A stretch of 64,000 nt of DNA from JAEZDP01 sp964430855 (GCA_964430855.1 CAYSHC010000010.1:4346-68345); one strand, 5' to 3'. Positions 10,942 through 20,620 are shown, counted from the stretch's first letter. A program made the numbers and translations. Notes: generated by a model not told the origin, from the sequence alone.

Positions 10942-12819
10942 ATGTGCGGCATCGTTGGCCTGAGCTCCCCTCGTCCGCTCGGCCCGGAGCGGACGACCGC
11001 CCTGGCCGCCATGTGCGATCGGCTCGCGCATCGGGGGCCGGACGATGCCGGCACATGGATAACGCCCGACCGCCGCGTCGCCCTTGGCCACCGGCGCCTC
11101 GCGATCATCGACCTCTCGCCCGCCGGCCACCAGCCGATGCAGAGCGCCGACGGCCGCTTCACGATCGCGTTCAACGGCGAGATCTACAACTACCGCGAGA
11201 TTGCCGACGAGCTGCGACGCGCCGGCGTCCGGCTCGTGAGCTCGAGCGACACGGAGGTCGTCCTCGCGGCGTGGGCGCGCTGGGGCGAGCAGGCGCTCGC
11301 GCGCGTCGACGGCATGTTCGCGTTCGCGCTGCACGACGCCGACGCCGGCACGCTCACGCTGGCGCGCGATCGGGTGGGCGAGAAGCCGCTCTTCTACCGT
11401 CACGCGGACGGCGCGCTCGTCTTTGCCTCCGAGCTGAAGGCGCTGCTGAAGGACGCGCGCGTGCCCGCCCGCCTCGACATCGACAGCCTCGACGAGTACC
11501 TCGCATACGGGTACGTGTCGGGCGCCAGGACGATGGTCGAGGGGGTACACAAGCTGCCGCCGGGCCATCGCCTCGTGCAGCGGCTCGGCGACGGACGCGT
11601 GGACGTCGCGCCCTACTGGACACTGCCCGAGTCGCCGCCGCCCGCTGACGCGGATTTGGAGGCGACACTCGACAGGCTCGAGACGCTGATGCTGGAGTCG
11701 GTGCGGCTCCGGCTCACGGCCTCCGACGTGCCCGTCGGCATCCTGCTGAGCGGCGGGCTCGATTCGAGCCTGGTCACCGCCGTCGCCGCGCGCGTGAGCG
11801 ACGTGCCGGTGCGGACCTTCAGCGTGACATTCCCGGGCCACGGGGTCTACGACGAGTCCGCGCACGCCCGGCTCGTGGCCGCGCACGTCGGTGCCCGCCA
11901 TACCGAGCTCGCCCTCGAGCCCGCCACCGTGGATCTCCTGCCGGAGCTGGCGCGCATCTACGACGACCCCATTGCCGACTCCTCGATGGTGCCGACGTAC
12001 CTGGTGTCGCAGCTCATCCGCCGCGAGGCGACGGTCGCGCTGGGAGGCGACGGCGGCGACGAGCTGTTCGGCGGGTATCCGCACTACCAGTGGCTGGCGT
12101 GGCAGCAGACGCTGCGCCGCTGGCTGCCGGGCCCCGCCCGGGCGGCCGCCGCGAGGGGGGCCGCCCGCCTGCCCCTGGGAACGCGCGGCCGCAACCACCT
12201 GATCGGCATGGCCGGCAGCGCCTCGTGGGCGCTCGCGCACGTCAACATCTACTTCGACCACCGGACGCGTTCGCGGCTCCTTGCGAGTGACGCCGCGGCG
12301 CGGCGGGCGGGGCCGCACGAACCGGAGCGGCGGAAGGCGGCCGTGGCCGCCGCCGGCACGCTGCTGCAGCGCGCGACGCGGACGGACTTCCTTACGTACC
12401 TCCCCGACGACCTGCTCGTGAAGGTGGACCGGGCCAGCATGGCCCACGCGCTCGAGGTGCGGTGTCCCTGGCTCGACCACCGCGTGGTGGAGTTCGCGTT
12501 CCGCGACGTGCCCGACAGGTTCAAGGTGCACGGCGACCGCCGGAAGATCCTGCTCCAGGCGATGGCCGGGCGGCTGCTCCCGCGCCAGTTCGACACCGCG
12601 CGGAAGCAGGGGTTCTCGCTGCCGCTGCACGCGTGGTTCGGCGGGCCGTGGGGCCGGTTCCTCCGCGAGGTGCTGGCCGAGGCCGACACGTCGCTGTTCC
12701 GCCGGCCCGTCATCGACGAGCTGCTGGCCGGCCAGGCGCGCGGGCGTCCCAACATGCAGCGTCTCTACGCCCTCGCGTTCTTCGAGCTGTGGCGCCGCGC
12801 CTACGGCGTCACGCATTGA
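10942..12819 (+). CDS. asnB: Asparagine synthetase, glutamine-hydrolysing
   Basis: 625 residues. The class II glutaminase domain starts with MCGIVGLSS, so Cys2 is the nucleophile after Met removal. FNGEIYNYREIADEL and RDRVGEKPLFY follow. The C-terminal synthetase domain has the PP-loop LLSGGLDSSLVTA (about 267-279) and LGGDGGDELFGGYPHY. Length and motifs match AsnB of polysaccharide clusters, where such enzymes may amidate a sugar acid rather than make free asparagine. That second role is only suggested by the location between glycosyltransferase genes. Confidence 0.93.
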   Translation: MCGIVGLSSPRPLGPERTTALAAMCDRLAHRGPDDAGTWITPDRRVALGHRRLAIIDLSPAGHQPMQSADGRFTIAFNGEIYNYREIADELRRAGVRLVSSSDTEVVLAAWARWGEQALARVDGMFAFALHDADAGTLTLARDRVGEKPLFYRHADGALVFASELKALLKDARVPARLDIDSLDEYLAYGYVSGARTMVEGVHKLPPGHRLVQRLGDGRVDVAPYWTLPESPPPADADLEATLDRLETLMLESVRLRLTASDVPVGILLSGGLDSSLVTAVAARVSDVPVRTFSVTFPGHGVYDESAHARLVAAHVGARHTELALEPATVDLLPELARIYDDPIADSSMVPTYLVSQLIRREATVALGGDGGDELFGGYPHYQWLAWQQTLRRWLPGPARAAAARGAARLPLGTRGRNHLIGMAGSASWALAHVNIYFDHRTRSRLLASDAAARRAGPHEPERRKAAVAAAGTLLQRATRTDFLTYLPDDLLVKVDRASMAHALEVRCPWLDHRVVEFAFRDVPDRFKVHGDRRKILLQAMAGRLLPRQFDTARKQGFSLPLHAWFGGPWGRFLREVLAEADTSLFRRPVIDELLAGQARGRPNMQRLYALAFFELWRRAYGVTH

Positions 12820-12878
12820 CGATCCCCCGGGGGGCAGTTATCGTCAGCGACTGGCCTGCCCGGCCGCGAGGCGGGGAT

Positions 12879-14042
12879 GTGGCCGTGCGCACGATGCGAG
12901 TCGGAATCGATGCCTCGAACCTCCGCGCCGGCGGAGGGGTTACGCACCTGGTCGACGTCCTCCGGGCCGTTGACCCGGGCCGCCACGGGGTCACCGACGT
13001 CATCGTGTGGGGCGGGCGCGCCACGCTGGCGGCGCTCCCGGCGGCGCCCTGGCTGCACGCGCGCCACGAACCCGTCCTCGACGCCGGGCTCCTCGCGCGG
13101 ACGCGATGGCAACGGGTGACGCTCGCCAGGCGGCTGCGTGACGCCGGGTGCGACGTGCTCTTCGCCCCCGGCGGTTCCTACAACGGCAGCTTCCGCCCGT
13201 TCGTGACGATGTCGCGAACGCTGCTGCCGTTCGAGCCGGGGGAGCGGCAGCGCTACGGCGCGTCGGTGATGCGCGTCAAGCTGGCCATCCTGCGGCGCGC
13301 GCAGATCCAGGCATTGCGGCGCGCCGACGGTGTCATCTTCCTGAACGAGTACGCACGCCGCCGCGTGGAGGACGCCACGGGCGCCCTCGGCGGGCTCGTC
13401 CGCGTCATCCCGCACGGCGTCGGGGACGAATTCCGGGCCGCCCCGCGTCCTGCCCGCCCGCTGGACGCGTGTTCCGCGGCGGCGCCCGTGCGCATCCTGT
13501 ACGTCTCGATCGTCGAGCCGTACAAGCACCAGTGGCACGTGGTGGAGGCCGTGGCGCGGCTGCGCGCCAGGGGCCTCCCGGTCGTGCTGGATCTCGTCGG
13601 CGGCGGCCGGGCGGCGTGGATCGCGCGGCTGCGCGAGACGATGGCCCGCGTCGACCCCGCGGGCGAGTTCGTCACCTACAGCGGCGAGGTGGACCACGCG
13701 GCCCTGCCCGCGCGATATCGCGAGGCCGACCTGTTCGTGTTCGCGTCGAGTTGCGAGAACATGCCGAACGTCCTGCTTGAGGCGATGGCGAGCGGGCTGC
13801 CGATCGCCTGCGCGGACCGCGGCCCGATGCCCGCCGTCCTCGGGCCGGCGGGACGCTACTTCGACCCCGAGCAGCCCGGCGACATCGCTGCCGCCCTCGA
13901 CGCTCTCATCGCCGACGCGGGCGCCCGCGACGTGTTCGCGCGCCTCGCCCACGAGCGGGCCGCCGCGTACTCGTGGGCGCGCTGCGCCGACGAGACGTTC
14001 GCGTTGCTGCGCGCGGTGCACGATGCCGCGAGGAGACGGTGA
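12879..14042 (+). CDS. Family 4 glycosyltransferase
   Basis: 387 residues. The N-terminal domain begins MRVGIDASNLRAGGGVTH, a common GT4 opening. The C-terminal domain has VRILYVSIVEPYKHQW and VFASSCENMPNVLLEAMASGLP, the E-x7-E-type donor site. GTG at 12879 was chosen because GAGG lies 7 bases before it. The ATG at 12894 (five codons later) is possible but has no ribosome-binding site. The frame stays open back to 12462 inside asnB, but that part is shadow. The next gene starts two bases after the stop. Confidence 0.87.
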   Translation: MAVRTMRVGIDASNLRAGGGVTHLVDVLRAVDPGRHGVTDVIVWGGRATLAALPAAPWLHARHEPVLDAGLLARTRWQRVTLARRLRDAGCDVLFAPGGSYNGSFRPFVTMSRTLLPFEPGERQRYGASVMRVKLAILRRAQIQALRRADGVIFLNEYARRRVEDATGALGGLVRVIPHGVGDEFRAAPRPARPLDACSAAAPVRILYVSIVEPYKHQWHVVEAVARLRARGLPVVLDLVGGGRAAWIARLRETMARVDPAGEFVTYSGEVDHAALPARYREADLFVFASSCENMPNVLLEAMASGLPIACADRGPMPAVLGPAGRYFDPEQPGDIAAALDALIADAGARDVFARLAHERAAAYSWARCADETFALLRAVHDAARRR

Positions 14043-14043
14043 G

Positions 14044-15300
14044 GTGGCACGCGTCCTCCTGGTCTCCCTGGTCTTCCCGCCGGACAACGTCTCGACGGCG
14101 CACCTGATGGGCGACCTTGCGGTCGACCTGGCGGCGGCGGGCCACGACGTGACGGTCATCACGACCACGCCGCACTACAACCGCGACCTCGAGGCCGAGG
14201 CCGCCCAGCCGCTCGCGCCCTGGCTCGGCCGGCTGGTGCAGCGCAGCACCTTCCGCGGGCTGCCGGTCTACCACACGGCGATGCCGCGCAAGGGACGATC
14301 GTCGCTGCTGCGCGTGGGCGCGTGGGGCATCTTTCACGTGCTCAGCACTGCCGTCGCGCTCGCTGCCGCGCGCGGCGTCCAGGTGGTGGTGGTGCCGTCG
14401 CCGCCGCTGAGCATGGGCCTCGTGGCCTGGCTGCTCTCGGCGCTCAAGCGCGTGCCGTTTGTGTACATCGTCATGGAGCTGCACCCGGACATCGCCATCA
14501 GCCTGGGCATGGTGCGCAACCCCCTGCTGATCCGGATGCTGTACGCCCTCGAGCGGTTCGTCTACCGGCACGCCTCGCGCATCACGGTCATCGCCGAGTC
14601 GCTGCGGCGCGGCATCATCGACAAGGGCGTCCCGGCGGCGAAGGTCGTCCTCGTCCCGAACTTCGTCGACTCCACCGCGCGCCTCGCCGAGGCCCGGCCC
14701 AACGCGTTCAGCCGTGCGCACGGCCTCGACGACGCGTTTGTGACCGCCTACGCGGGCAACATCGGGCCTGCACAGGGGCTCGAGACGCTGCTCGATGCCG
14801 CGGCGCTCCTGCGCGACGACCCGCGCCACCGCATCGTGATCGTCGGTGGCGGGATCCTGGCCGACGACCTGCGCAGGCGCATCGCGCGCGAGGGGCTGGA
14901 CAACGTCACCCTGCTGCCGCACCAGCCCGTCGAGCGCATGCCGGCGATTTACGGTGCCTCCGACCTGTGCGTGGTCGCCCAGGCGGCCACCACCGGGTCG
15001 CAGGCGGTGCCGTCGAAGATCTACAGGGTCATGGTGGCGAAGCGGCCCGTGGTCGCCATCACGGCACCAGCGTCGGACCTGGCTGCGCTCGTGCGCGAGT
15101 CGGGCGCCGGGTTCGTGGTGCCGCACGGCGACCCTCGTGCCCTGGCCGCGACGTTGCGCGAGGCCGCGGCCGACCCGGCCCGCCTGCGCGCGATGGGCGA
15201 GGCGGGTCATGCCCACGTGGCTGCGCATTACGACAGGCGCGTCGTCACCGCGAGGTACGAGCGCGTCATCACCGAGGCGATTGAGGAGTACGCGCGATGA
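14044..15300 (+). CDS. Family 4 glycosyltransferase, WbuB-like (copy 2)
   Basis: 418 residues, a close paralogue of the product of 7243-8496. Shared stretches include VSLVFPPDNVSTAH, ITTTPHYNRD, AYAGNIGPAQGLE and VPSKIYRVM. The GTG at 14044 has AGGAGA 7 bases upstream and begins right after the previous stop. It lies directly before three genes resembling the enzymes that make UDP-L-QuiNAc or UDP-L-FucNAc, and in E. coli O26 wbuB likewise sits next to the fnl genes. The natural guess is therefore that this enzyme transfers that amino sugar. Confidence 0.88.
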   Translation: MARVLLVSLVFPPDNVSTAHLMGDLAVDLAAAGHDVTVITTTPHYNRDLEAEAAQPLAPWLGRLVQRSTFRGLPVYHTAMPRKGRSSLLRVGAWGIFHVLSTAVALAAARGVQVVVVPSPPLSMGLVAWLLSALKRVPFVYIVMELHPDIAISLGMVRNPLLIRMLYALERFVYRHASRITVIAESLRRGIIDKGVPAAKVVLVPNFVDSTARLAEARPNAFSRAHGLDDAFVTAYAGNIGPAQGLETLLDAAALLRDDPRHRIVIVGGGILADDLRRRIAREGLDNVTLLPHQPVERMPAIYGASDLCVVAQAATTGSQAVPSKIYRVMVAKRPVVAITAPASDLAALVRESGAGFVVPHGDPRALAATLREAAADPARLRAMGEAGHAHVAAHYDRRVVTARYERVITEAIEEYAR

Positions 15301-16178
15301 GACTGCTCGTGGTGGGAGGAACCGGGATGCTCGGCCACAAGCTCTGGCAGATCGGGCGGGAGACCGTCGAGACGTGGGCGACGGTCCGCGACGTCACGCC
15401 CGCGCTCGAGGCTCTCGGGCTCGTCGACGACAGGACGATCGCGGGCATCGACGTGACGCAGCCGGACGCACTCGAGCCCGTGCTGAATCGGGTGCGGCCG
15501 GACGCCGTGGTCAACTGCGTCGGCGTCACGAAGAAGCTCGTGACCGAAGCCGATCCCGTGCCGGCGATTGCCGTCAACGCCCTCTTCCCGCACCTGCTCG
15601 CGCGGGCCTGCCGCAGGGTCGGCGCGCGGCTGGTCCACATCAGCACCGACTGCGTCTTCGACGGCCGCGCGGGCAACCGTCGCGAGGACGAGCTCCCCGA
15701 CGCCGAAGACCTCTACGGCCGGACCAAGGCGCTTGGCGAGGTGACGGCGGCCGGAGCACTCACGATTCGCACGTCGATCATCGGCCGCGAGCTCGCGGGG
15801 ACGACGGGCCTCGTCGAGTGGTTCCTCAGCCGCAGGGGCGGGGACGCCGATGGCTATGCCGGCGCGGTCTTCTCCGGGTTCACGACGGCTGAGCTTTCAC
15901 GCGTGATCCTGCGTGTCATTGCGCGACACCCCGAGCTCGAGGGTCTGTATCATGTGTCGGCGGCGGCAATCGACAAGCACACGCTGCTGACGTTGCTGAA
16001 CGACGCGTTCGACGCCCGCGTGACGATCGCGCGGCGCGACGAGCCGGTCATCGATCGCAGCCTCGACAGCTCGCGGTTCCGCGCCCGTACCGGCTACGAG
16101 CCGCCGTCATGGCCGGCGATGATCGAGGAGCTCGCGGCCGACGCGACCCCCTATGACGCAGTCCGCGCGCCCGCCTGA
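15297..16178 (+). CDS. RmlD-like nucleotide-sugar reductase (WbvR-like)
   Basis: 293 residues, SDR family. The NAD(P) loop is VVGGTGMLGHKLW, the catalytic region is HISTDCVFDGRAG and YGRTKALGEV follows; this is the RmlD signature. There is no C-terminal cupin domain, so it is shorter than CapF/FnlB/WbjC (about 370 residues). It fits the size of WbvR, which reduces the 4-keto sugar in UDP-L-QuiNAc synthesis. ATG at 15297 overlaps the previous stop (ATGA). The next frame could overlap it by 26 bases but probably starts downstream. Confidence 0.8.
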   Translation: MRLLVVGGTGMLGHKLWQIGRETVETWATVRDVTPALEALGLVDDRTIAGIDVTQPDALEPVLNRVRPDAVVNCVGVTKKLVTEADPVPAIAVNALFPHLLARACRRVGARLVHISTDCVFDGRAGNRREDELPDAEDLYGRTKALGEVTAAGALTIRTSIIGRELAGTTGLVEWFLSRRGGDADGYAGAVFSGFTTAELSRVILRVIARHPELEGLYHVSAAAIDKHTLLTLLNDAFDARVTIARRDEPVIDRSLDSSRFRARTGYEPPSWPAMIEELAADATPYDAVRAPA

Positions 16179-16209
16179 GGCCGCGCGCTTTCCAGGAGAA
16201 CCATCCATC

Positions 16210-17256
16210 GTGTCCATCGACGGCAAGCGGATTCTGGTGACGGGCGGCACGGGCTCGCTCGGGCAGCGCGTCGTGCGGCGTCTGCTCGACGGCGCGCTCG
16301 GTCGCCCGGCCAGGGTGACGGTCCTGTCGCGTGACGAGGCCAAGCAGCACGACATGCGCCTGCGCTTCCTCCAGCGCAACGCGGCCACCGACGACGTCAT
16401 CTACGAGCATGCCCGCGACCGCCTCGCGTTTCGCATCGGCGACGTCCGCGACTACGAGACCCTCGCCGACGTGCTGCGCGGGGTGGACATCGTGATCCAT
16501 GCCGCGGCGCTCAAGCAGGTGCCTGCCTGCGAGTACTCGCCCGTCGAGGCCGTGCGCACCAACGTGCTCGGCGCCGATGCCCTCGTGCGCGCGACGATGG
16601 CCGCGGGTGTGTCGGTGGAGGCCGTGATCGGCATCTCGACCGACAAGGCCTGCAAGCCGATCAACGTGATGGGCATGACCAAGGCCGTCATGGAGCGCGT
16701 GCTCATCGAGGCGAACCTGCGGCAGCCCGCGACGCGGTTCGCGTGCGTCCGGTACGGCAACGTGGTGGCCTCGCGCGGATCGGTGGTCCCGCTGTTCCTG
16801 GAGCAGATCCGCAACGGCGGCCCCGTCACGATCACGCTGAAGGAAATGACCCGCTTCCTGCTGACGCTGGATCGTGCCGTGGACACGGTGCTGGCCGCGC
16901 TGGCGCAGGCGAAGCCGGGCGAGATCTACGTGCCGCGCGTCCCCGCGGCACGCATGACCGACCTGGCGGAGGTCCTCATCGCAGGACGTGACATTCCCGT
17001 CACGTTCACGGGCATCCGTCCCGGCGAGAAGATCCACGAAATCATGGTCTCGGAGGAGGAGTGTCACCGGACGACCGAGCGCAACGGCTACTACGTGATC
17101 TGCCCGATGCTGCCCGAGTGTTCACCCGAGATCACCGAAGGGGGCGTGCTCACGGGCGAGTACTCGTCGGCGGACGTCACGCTGGACCACGATGGCCTCC
17201 GCGAGCTGCTCGCGCCGTACCTCGAGGCGCCGCTGCCGGCCGAGCTCAACGCGTGA
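16210..17256 (+). CDS. UDP-GlcNAc 4,6-dehydratase/5-epimerase (WbjB/CapE/FnlA/WbvB-like)
   Basis: 348 residues, soluble short form of the WbpM family. The NAD loop is VTGGTGSLGQRVV. The active site is STDKACKPINVMGMTK, with Met replacing Tyr as in CapE. PRVPAARMTDLAE and GIRPGEKIHE are conserved C-terminal motifs. GTG at 16210 was chosen: AGGAGA lies 10 bases before it and the protein then begins VSIDGKRILVTGG, like relatives. The ATG at 16153 would overlap the previous gene. It forms an operon with the reductase before it and the 2-epimerase after it. Confidence 0.88.
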   Translation: MSIDGKRILVTGGTGSLGQRVVRRLLDGALGRPARVTVLSRDEAKQHDMRLRFLQRNAATDDVIYEHARDRLAFRIGDVRDYETLADVLRGVDIVIHAAALKQVPACEYSPVEAVRTNVLGADALVRATMAAGVSVEAVIGISTDKACKPINVMGMTKAVMERVLIEANLRQPATRFACVRYGNVVASRGSVVPLFLEQIRNGGPVTITLKEMTRFLLTLDRAVDTVLAALAQAKPGEIYVPRVPAARMTDLAEVLIAGRDIPVTFTGIRPGEKIHEIMVSEEECHRTTERNGYYVICPMLPECSPEITEGGVLTGEYSSADVTLDHDGLRELLAPYLEAPLPAELNA

Positions 17257-17269
17257 TCGGGCTGTTCGC

Positions 17270-18370
17270 ATGAAGGTCGTCACGATTGTCGGCACCCGGC
17301 CCGAGATCATCCGGCTGAGCCGCGTGATCCCGCAGCTCGACGCCCTCTGCACGCATCGCCTGGTGCATACCGGGCAGAACCACGACCCGCTGCTGAGCGA
17401 CGTGTTTTTCGAGGAGCTCGGCGTGCGGGCGCCCGACGAGTACCTGCACGTGCCCACCGCGTCGGGCTTCGCGGCCCAGGTCGGCGACCTGCTGGCGAAG
17501 GTCGGCGATGTCCTCGCCCGCGAGCGGCCCGACCGCGTGCTGATCCTCGGCGACACCAACAGCGGGCTGTCGGCGCTCGTCGCCGCCCGCATGGGGATCC
17601 CCGTCTTCCACATGGAGGCGGGCAACCGCTGCTACGACGATCGCGTGCCCGAGGAAATCAACAGGCGCGTCATAGACCACGCCAGCACCGTCCTGATGCC
17701 GTACACGGTGCGCAGCAAGGAGAACCTGGTCCGCGAGGGCATCGAGCGCGAGCGCATCTTCATCACGGGCAACCCGATCTTCGAGGTGCTCGGGCACTAC
17801 CGTGATCGCATCGACGCGAGCGACGCGCTCGCGCGCTTCGGCGTCGAGCCGGGGAGGTACCTCCTGCTGACGATGCACCGCGCCGAGAACGTGGACGACC
17901 CGGCGCGGCTGGCACGGCTCGTGGCGGCCGTCGTCGGCGTGGCATCGACGCACGGGCTGCCCGCGCTCTTCAGCGTCCACCCGCGGACCGCGCAGAAGCT
18001 TCGGGCTGCCGGGCTCGCGCCCGACCCCGCGCACATCCGCATGCTGGAGCCACTCGGGTTCTTCGACTTCGTCCGTCTCGAGAAGGACGCCCGCGCCGTC
18101 CTCTCGGACAGCGGGACGGTGCAGGAGGAATGCGCGATCTTCAACGTCCCGAACGTCACCATCCGCGACGTCACCGAGCGGCCGGAGACGCTCGAGTGCG
18201 GCAGCAACATCCTGAGCGGCAGCCACCCGGCCGACGTCGCGCGCGCGATGCGGATCGTGCTGGCGCAGGCGCCGACGTGGACGGCGCCACCGGAATACGT
18301 CGTCACCGAGGTCGCGCGCACCGTGGTGAAGCTCGTGCTTGGCAGGCTCAGCATCCGGCGCCACCAGTAG
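17270..18370 (+). CDS. UDP-N-acetylhexosamine 2-epimerase (WecB/FnlC/WbvD-like)
   Basis: 366 residues. It starts MKVVTIVGTRPEIIRLS and has HTGQNHDPLLSDVFFEELG, the hallmark of the non-hydrolysing 2-epimerases. Also present are HMEAGNRCYD, LLTMHRAENV and LSDSGTVQEECAIF. The frame extends back to 17192, but ATG 17270 gives the family N-terminus. Placed third after a CapE-like dehydratase/epimerase and a reductase, it more likely acts on a 6-deoxy-L-hexosamine (FnlC/WbvD role) than on UDP-GlcNAc to make ManNAc. Confidence 0.88.
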   Translation: MKVVTIVGTRPEIIRLSRVIPQLDALCTHRLVHTGQNHDPLLSDVFFEELGVRAPDEYLHVPTASGFAAQVGDLLAKVGDVLARERPDRVLILGDTNSGLSALVAARMGIPVFHMEAGNRCYDDRVPEEINRRVIDHASTVLMPYTVRSKENLVREGIERERIFITGNPIFEVLGHYRDRIDASDALARFGVEPGRYLLLTMHRAENVDDPARLARLVAAVVGVASTHGLPALFSVHPRTAQKLRAAGLAPDPAHIRMLEPLGFFDFVRLEKDARAVLSDSGTVQEECAIFNVPNVTIRDVTERPETLECGSNILSGSHPADVARAMRIVLAQAPTWTAPPEYVVTEVARTVVKLVLGRLSIRRHQ

Positions 18371-18395
18371 ACCTGCGCCTCCATGGCCTGAACCG

Positions 18396-19817
18396 ATGAC
18401 ATCCGAGACCGCCGGTACCCGCCCACACGTCGTCATGCCCGCCGCGTCCTCGGGGCGCACGCCAGGCGTGTTCGCGTTCCACGTGCTCCTGGCGACGACG
18501 CTGGTCCTCTACGTCTACCGGTTCGCGGTCGCGGGCGTGAACATGTCCGCATTCCGGCTCCTGCTGCTTGGCTGGATGGCCTGGTTCGCGCTCGACCTGG
18601 TCCGCGGCCGCGTGATCGTCCGGCGCTGCGTCCCGCTGCTCGTTATCGGGGCGGGCCTCGTCGTGGTCAACGCGATCGACTTCCTGACGCTGAGCGGGTA
18701 TCCGGCGCTTCGCCGCGACATCGCCAACCACCTGCTCAACGTGGTCTTCGCGGGGCTGATCGCTGTCTACGCGAGCGGCCAGCCGCGCCGGGCGTCGCTG
18801 CTGCACGCTTTCGTGCTCTCGTCGCTCGTGACGTCCGCGGTCACGCTGTATGCGGCGCTCTTCGACAGGTTGCCGTTCGAGGATTTGATCCGCCAGCTCG
18901 GCTCGGAGCTGGGGCGGAACCTCGCCTACATCAACGACGACCTTGTGTTCGTCCGCGCCACGAGCACCTTCTACGACCCGAACTTCTACGGCGTCTACTC
19001 GATGCTGGTGATCGTCGCGATCCTGTACCTGTGGCGGTTCGAGCGACCGTCCCGGTACCTGGCGGTGATGCTGCCGCTCAACCTGGTCTGCCTGTCGCTC
19101 ACGCTCTCGCGGACGGCGCTCGTCGGGCTGCTCGCTGCGCTCGCGGTGGTCGCCCTCATCGACAGGCGCAGCTGGCGCTTCGCCGCGGGCATCGCCGTCT
19201 CGTCGGTCGTCCTGCTCTACGGCGCGACGGCGGTGCAATCGCACGCGGGCAGCGCGGCGCTCGTCCAGCAGGTGTCCGATCTGTGGGAGCGCCTGACGCC
19301 GGACGACGAGCAGGAGGTCGCGGCAGGTCCCGGGGCCGGTACGATTCAGGACGGTGCCGGGGTCGTTGCTGCGGGCAGCGCCAAGACCGTCGGCGTGTCA
19401 GCCGACGCGGTGCAGGAGCGCGTGGTGAACGCCCGCAGCCTGGCCGACAGGATGAACTACATCCGCCACGGCGTGGCCGTGTTCCGCGGCAGCCCCATCT
19501 GGGGCCAGGGCAGCGCTGCGCTCGTCGGCCAGTCGCAGTGGTCATCGGCGCACGTCAGCTACCTCACGCTGCTCGCGCGCTACGGCATCGCGGGCACGAT
19601 GGTCTACATGGTGTTCCTGCTGTGGCCGCTTGTCGTGCTGTGGCGACGTGTGGCGCCGCCCGGCGACCGCTTCTTCGTGACGGTCGCCCTGTGCGCCCTC
19701 GCGGTGGTGTATCTCTCCTACGACATCCTGCTGGCGTTCGAGGTGCAGTACCTCGTGTTCGGTGTGGCCTACGCGGCGGCGCTCGACGTGCGCGAGCGGC
19801 GGGGGCGGCTGGCGTGA
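18396..19817 (+). CDS. O-antigen polymerase/ligase family membrane protein
   Basis: 473 residues with about 10-12 hydrophobic helices and one long hydrophilic loop at about residues 290-375. The segment TLSRTALVGLLAAL before the loop and the region WGQGSAALVGQSQWSSAHVSYLTLLARYGIAG after it, cited here in outline only for its H near the start of a helix, are typical of the Wzy_C family. It could polymerise the repeat unit (Wzy) or ligate it. ATG 18396 is preferred over an in-frame upstream codon inside the previous gene. Its stop overlaps the next start (GTGA). Confidence 0.75.
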   Translation: MTSETAGTRPHVVMPAASSGRTPGVFAFHVLLATTLVLYVYRFAVAGVNMSAFRLLLLGWMAWFALDLVRGRVIVRRCVPLLVIGAGLVVVNAIDFLTLSGYPALRRDIANHLLNVVFAGLIAVYASGQPRRASLLHAFVLSSLVTSAVTLYAALFDRLPFEDLIRQLGSELGRNLAYINDDLVFVRATSTFYDPNFYGVYSMLVIVAILYLWRFERPSRYLAVMLPLNLVCLSLTLSRTALVGLLAALAVVALIDRRSWRFAAGIAVSSVVLLYGATAVQSHAGSAALVQQVSDLWERLTPDDEQEVAAGPGAGTIQDGAGVVAAGSAKTVGVSADAVQERVVNARSLADRMNYIRHGVAVFRGSPIWGQGSAALVGQSQWSSAHVSYLTLLARYGIAGTMVYMVFLLWPLVVLWRRVAPPGDRFFVTVALCALAVVYLSYDILLAFEVQYLVFGVAYAAALDVRERRGRLA

Positions 19818-20620
19818 GCCTGGCGTCGCGTCTTCAGGCCTTCCGACAGCTGCGGCGGTTCGACAACCGCTGGCAGCTGCTGCTGCAGCGGCTGCTGTTC
19901 CGGCGCGAGTCGCTCGCGGTCTACCGGCTCGGACGGCTGCGCTTCCTCGTCGACCACGACGCCGGCGATCCGAGCGGCGCGCCGGAGGTGCTGACGCACC
20001 CGATGTACGCGGACCACCGGGCCCACCTCGTCCGGTCGTGGCCGATGCGCGTCCTGGACCTCGGCGCGAACACGGGCGGCTTCGCGCTGTTCCTGGCACA
20101 CCACGGCGTGCGGTTCGAGCAGCTCGTCGCGGTGGAGCTCAACCCGCGCACGTGCATCCGCCTCCGCTACAACCTCGAGAGCAATATTCCCGCGCCGATC
20201 ACCGTCGTCAATGCCGGCGTCTGCGGCCGGAGCCGCGACCTCGAGGTACGGCTGGGGGAGGGCAGCGTGGCTGACAGCCTGTATGCGCCGTCCTTCAACA
20301 GCACGGGCGACGTCAGCCTGGTGCCCGGGCTGACCATCGACGACATCTGGACGCGGCACTTCGACGAGCGCCCTGTCGACATCTGCAAGATCGACATCGA
20401 ACAGGCGGAGTACGAGGTCTTCGACAGCCCGGCGCACGCGTCGCTGCGCAGGTGCCGCATCGTCGTCATCGAGATTCACGAGGTACCTGGACGACGTGCG
20501 GAGGAGGTCGTCGCCGCGATCCGTGCGCTGGGCTTCGAGGCGCTGCCGCAGGGCGAGGACCGCAGCGTTCACGTGTTTCGCAACACGGCCCTCGCGGGCG
20601 ACGACGGCCCTTCGTCGTGA
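19814..20620 (+). CDS. FkbM family methyltransferase
   Basis: 268 residues. SAM-binding motif I is RVLDLGANTGGFALFLA at about residues 77-93, followed by VAVELNPRTCIRLRYNLE and the later CKIDIEQAEYEVF, which define the FkbM group. Such enzymes O-methylate sugars of exopolysaccharides. GTG at 19814 overlaps the stop of the polymerase-like gene by four bases, so expression is probably coupled. It is the last plus-strand gene of this block and converges on the FG-GAP gene. Confidence 0.88.
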   Translation: MSLASRLQAFRQLRRFDNRWQLLLQRLLFRRESLAVYRLGRLRFLVDHDAGDPSGAPEVLTHPMYADHRAHLVRSWPMRVLDLGANTGGFALFLAHHGVRFEQLVAVELNPRTCIRLRYNLESNIPAPITVVNAGVCGRSRDLEVRLGEGSVADSLYAPSFNSTGDVSLVPGLTIDDIWTRHFDERPVDICKIDIEQAEYEVFDSPAHASLRRCRIVVIEIHEVPGRRAEEVVAAIRALGFEALPQGEDRSVHVFRNTALAGDDGPSS

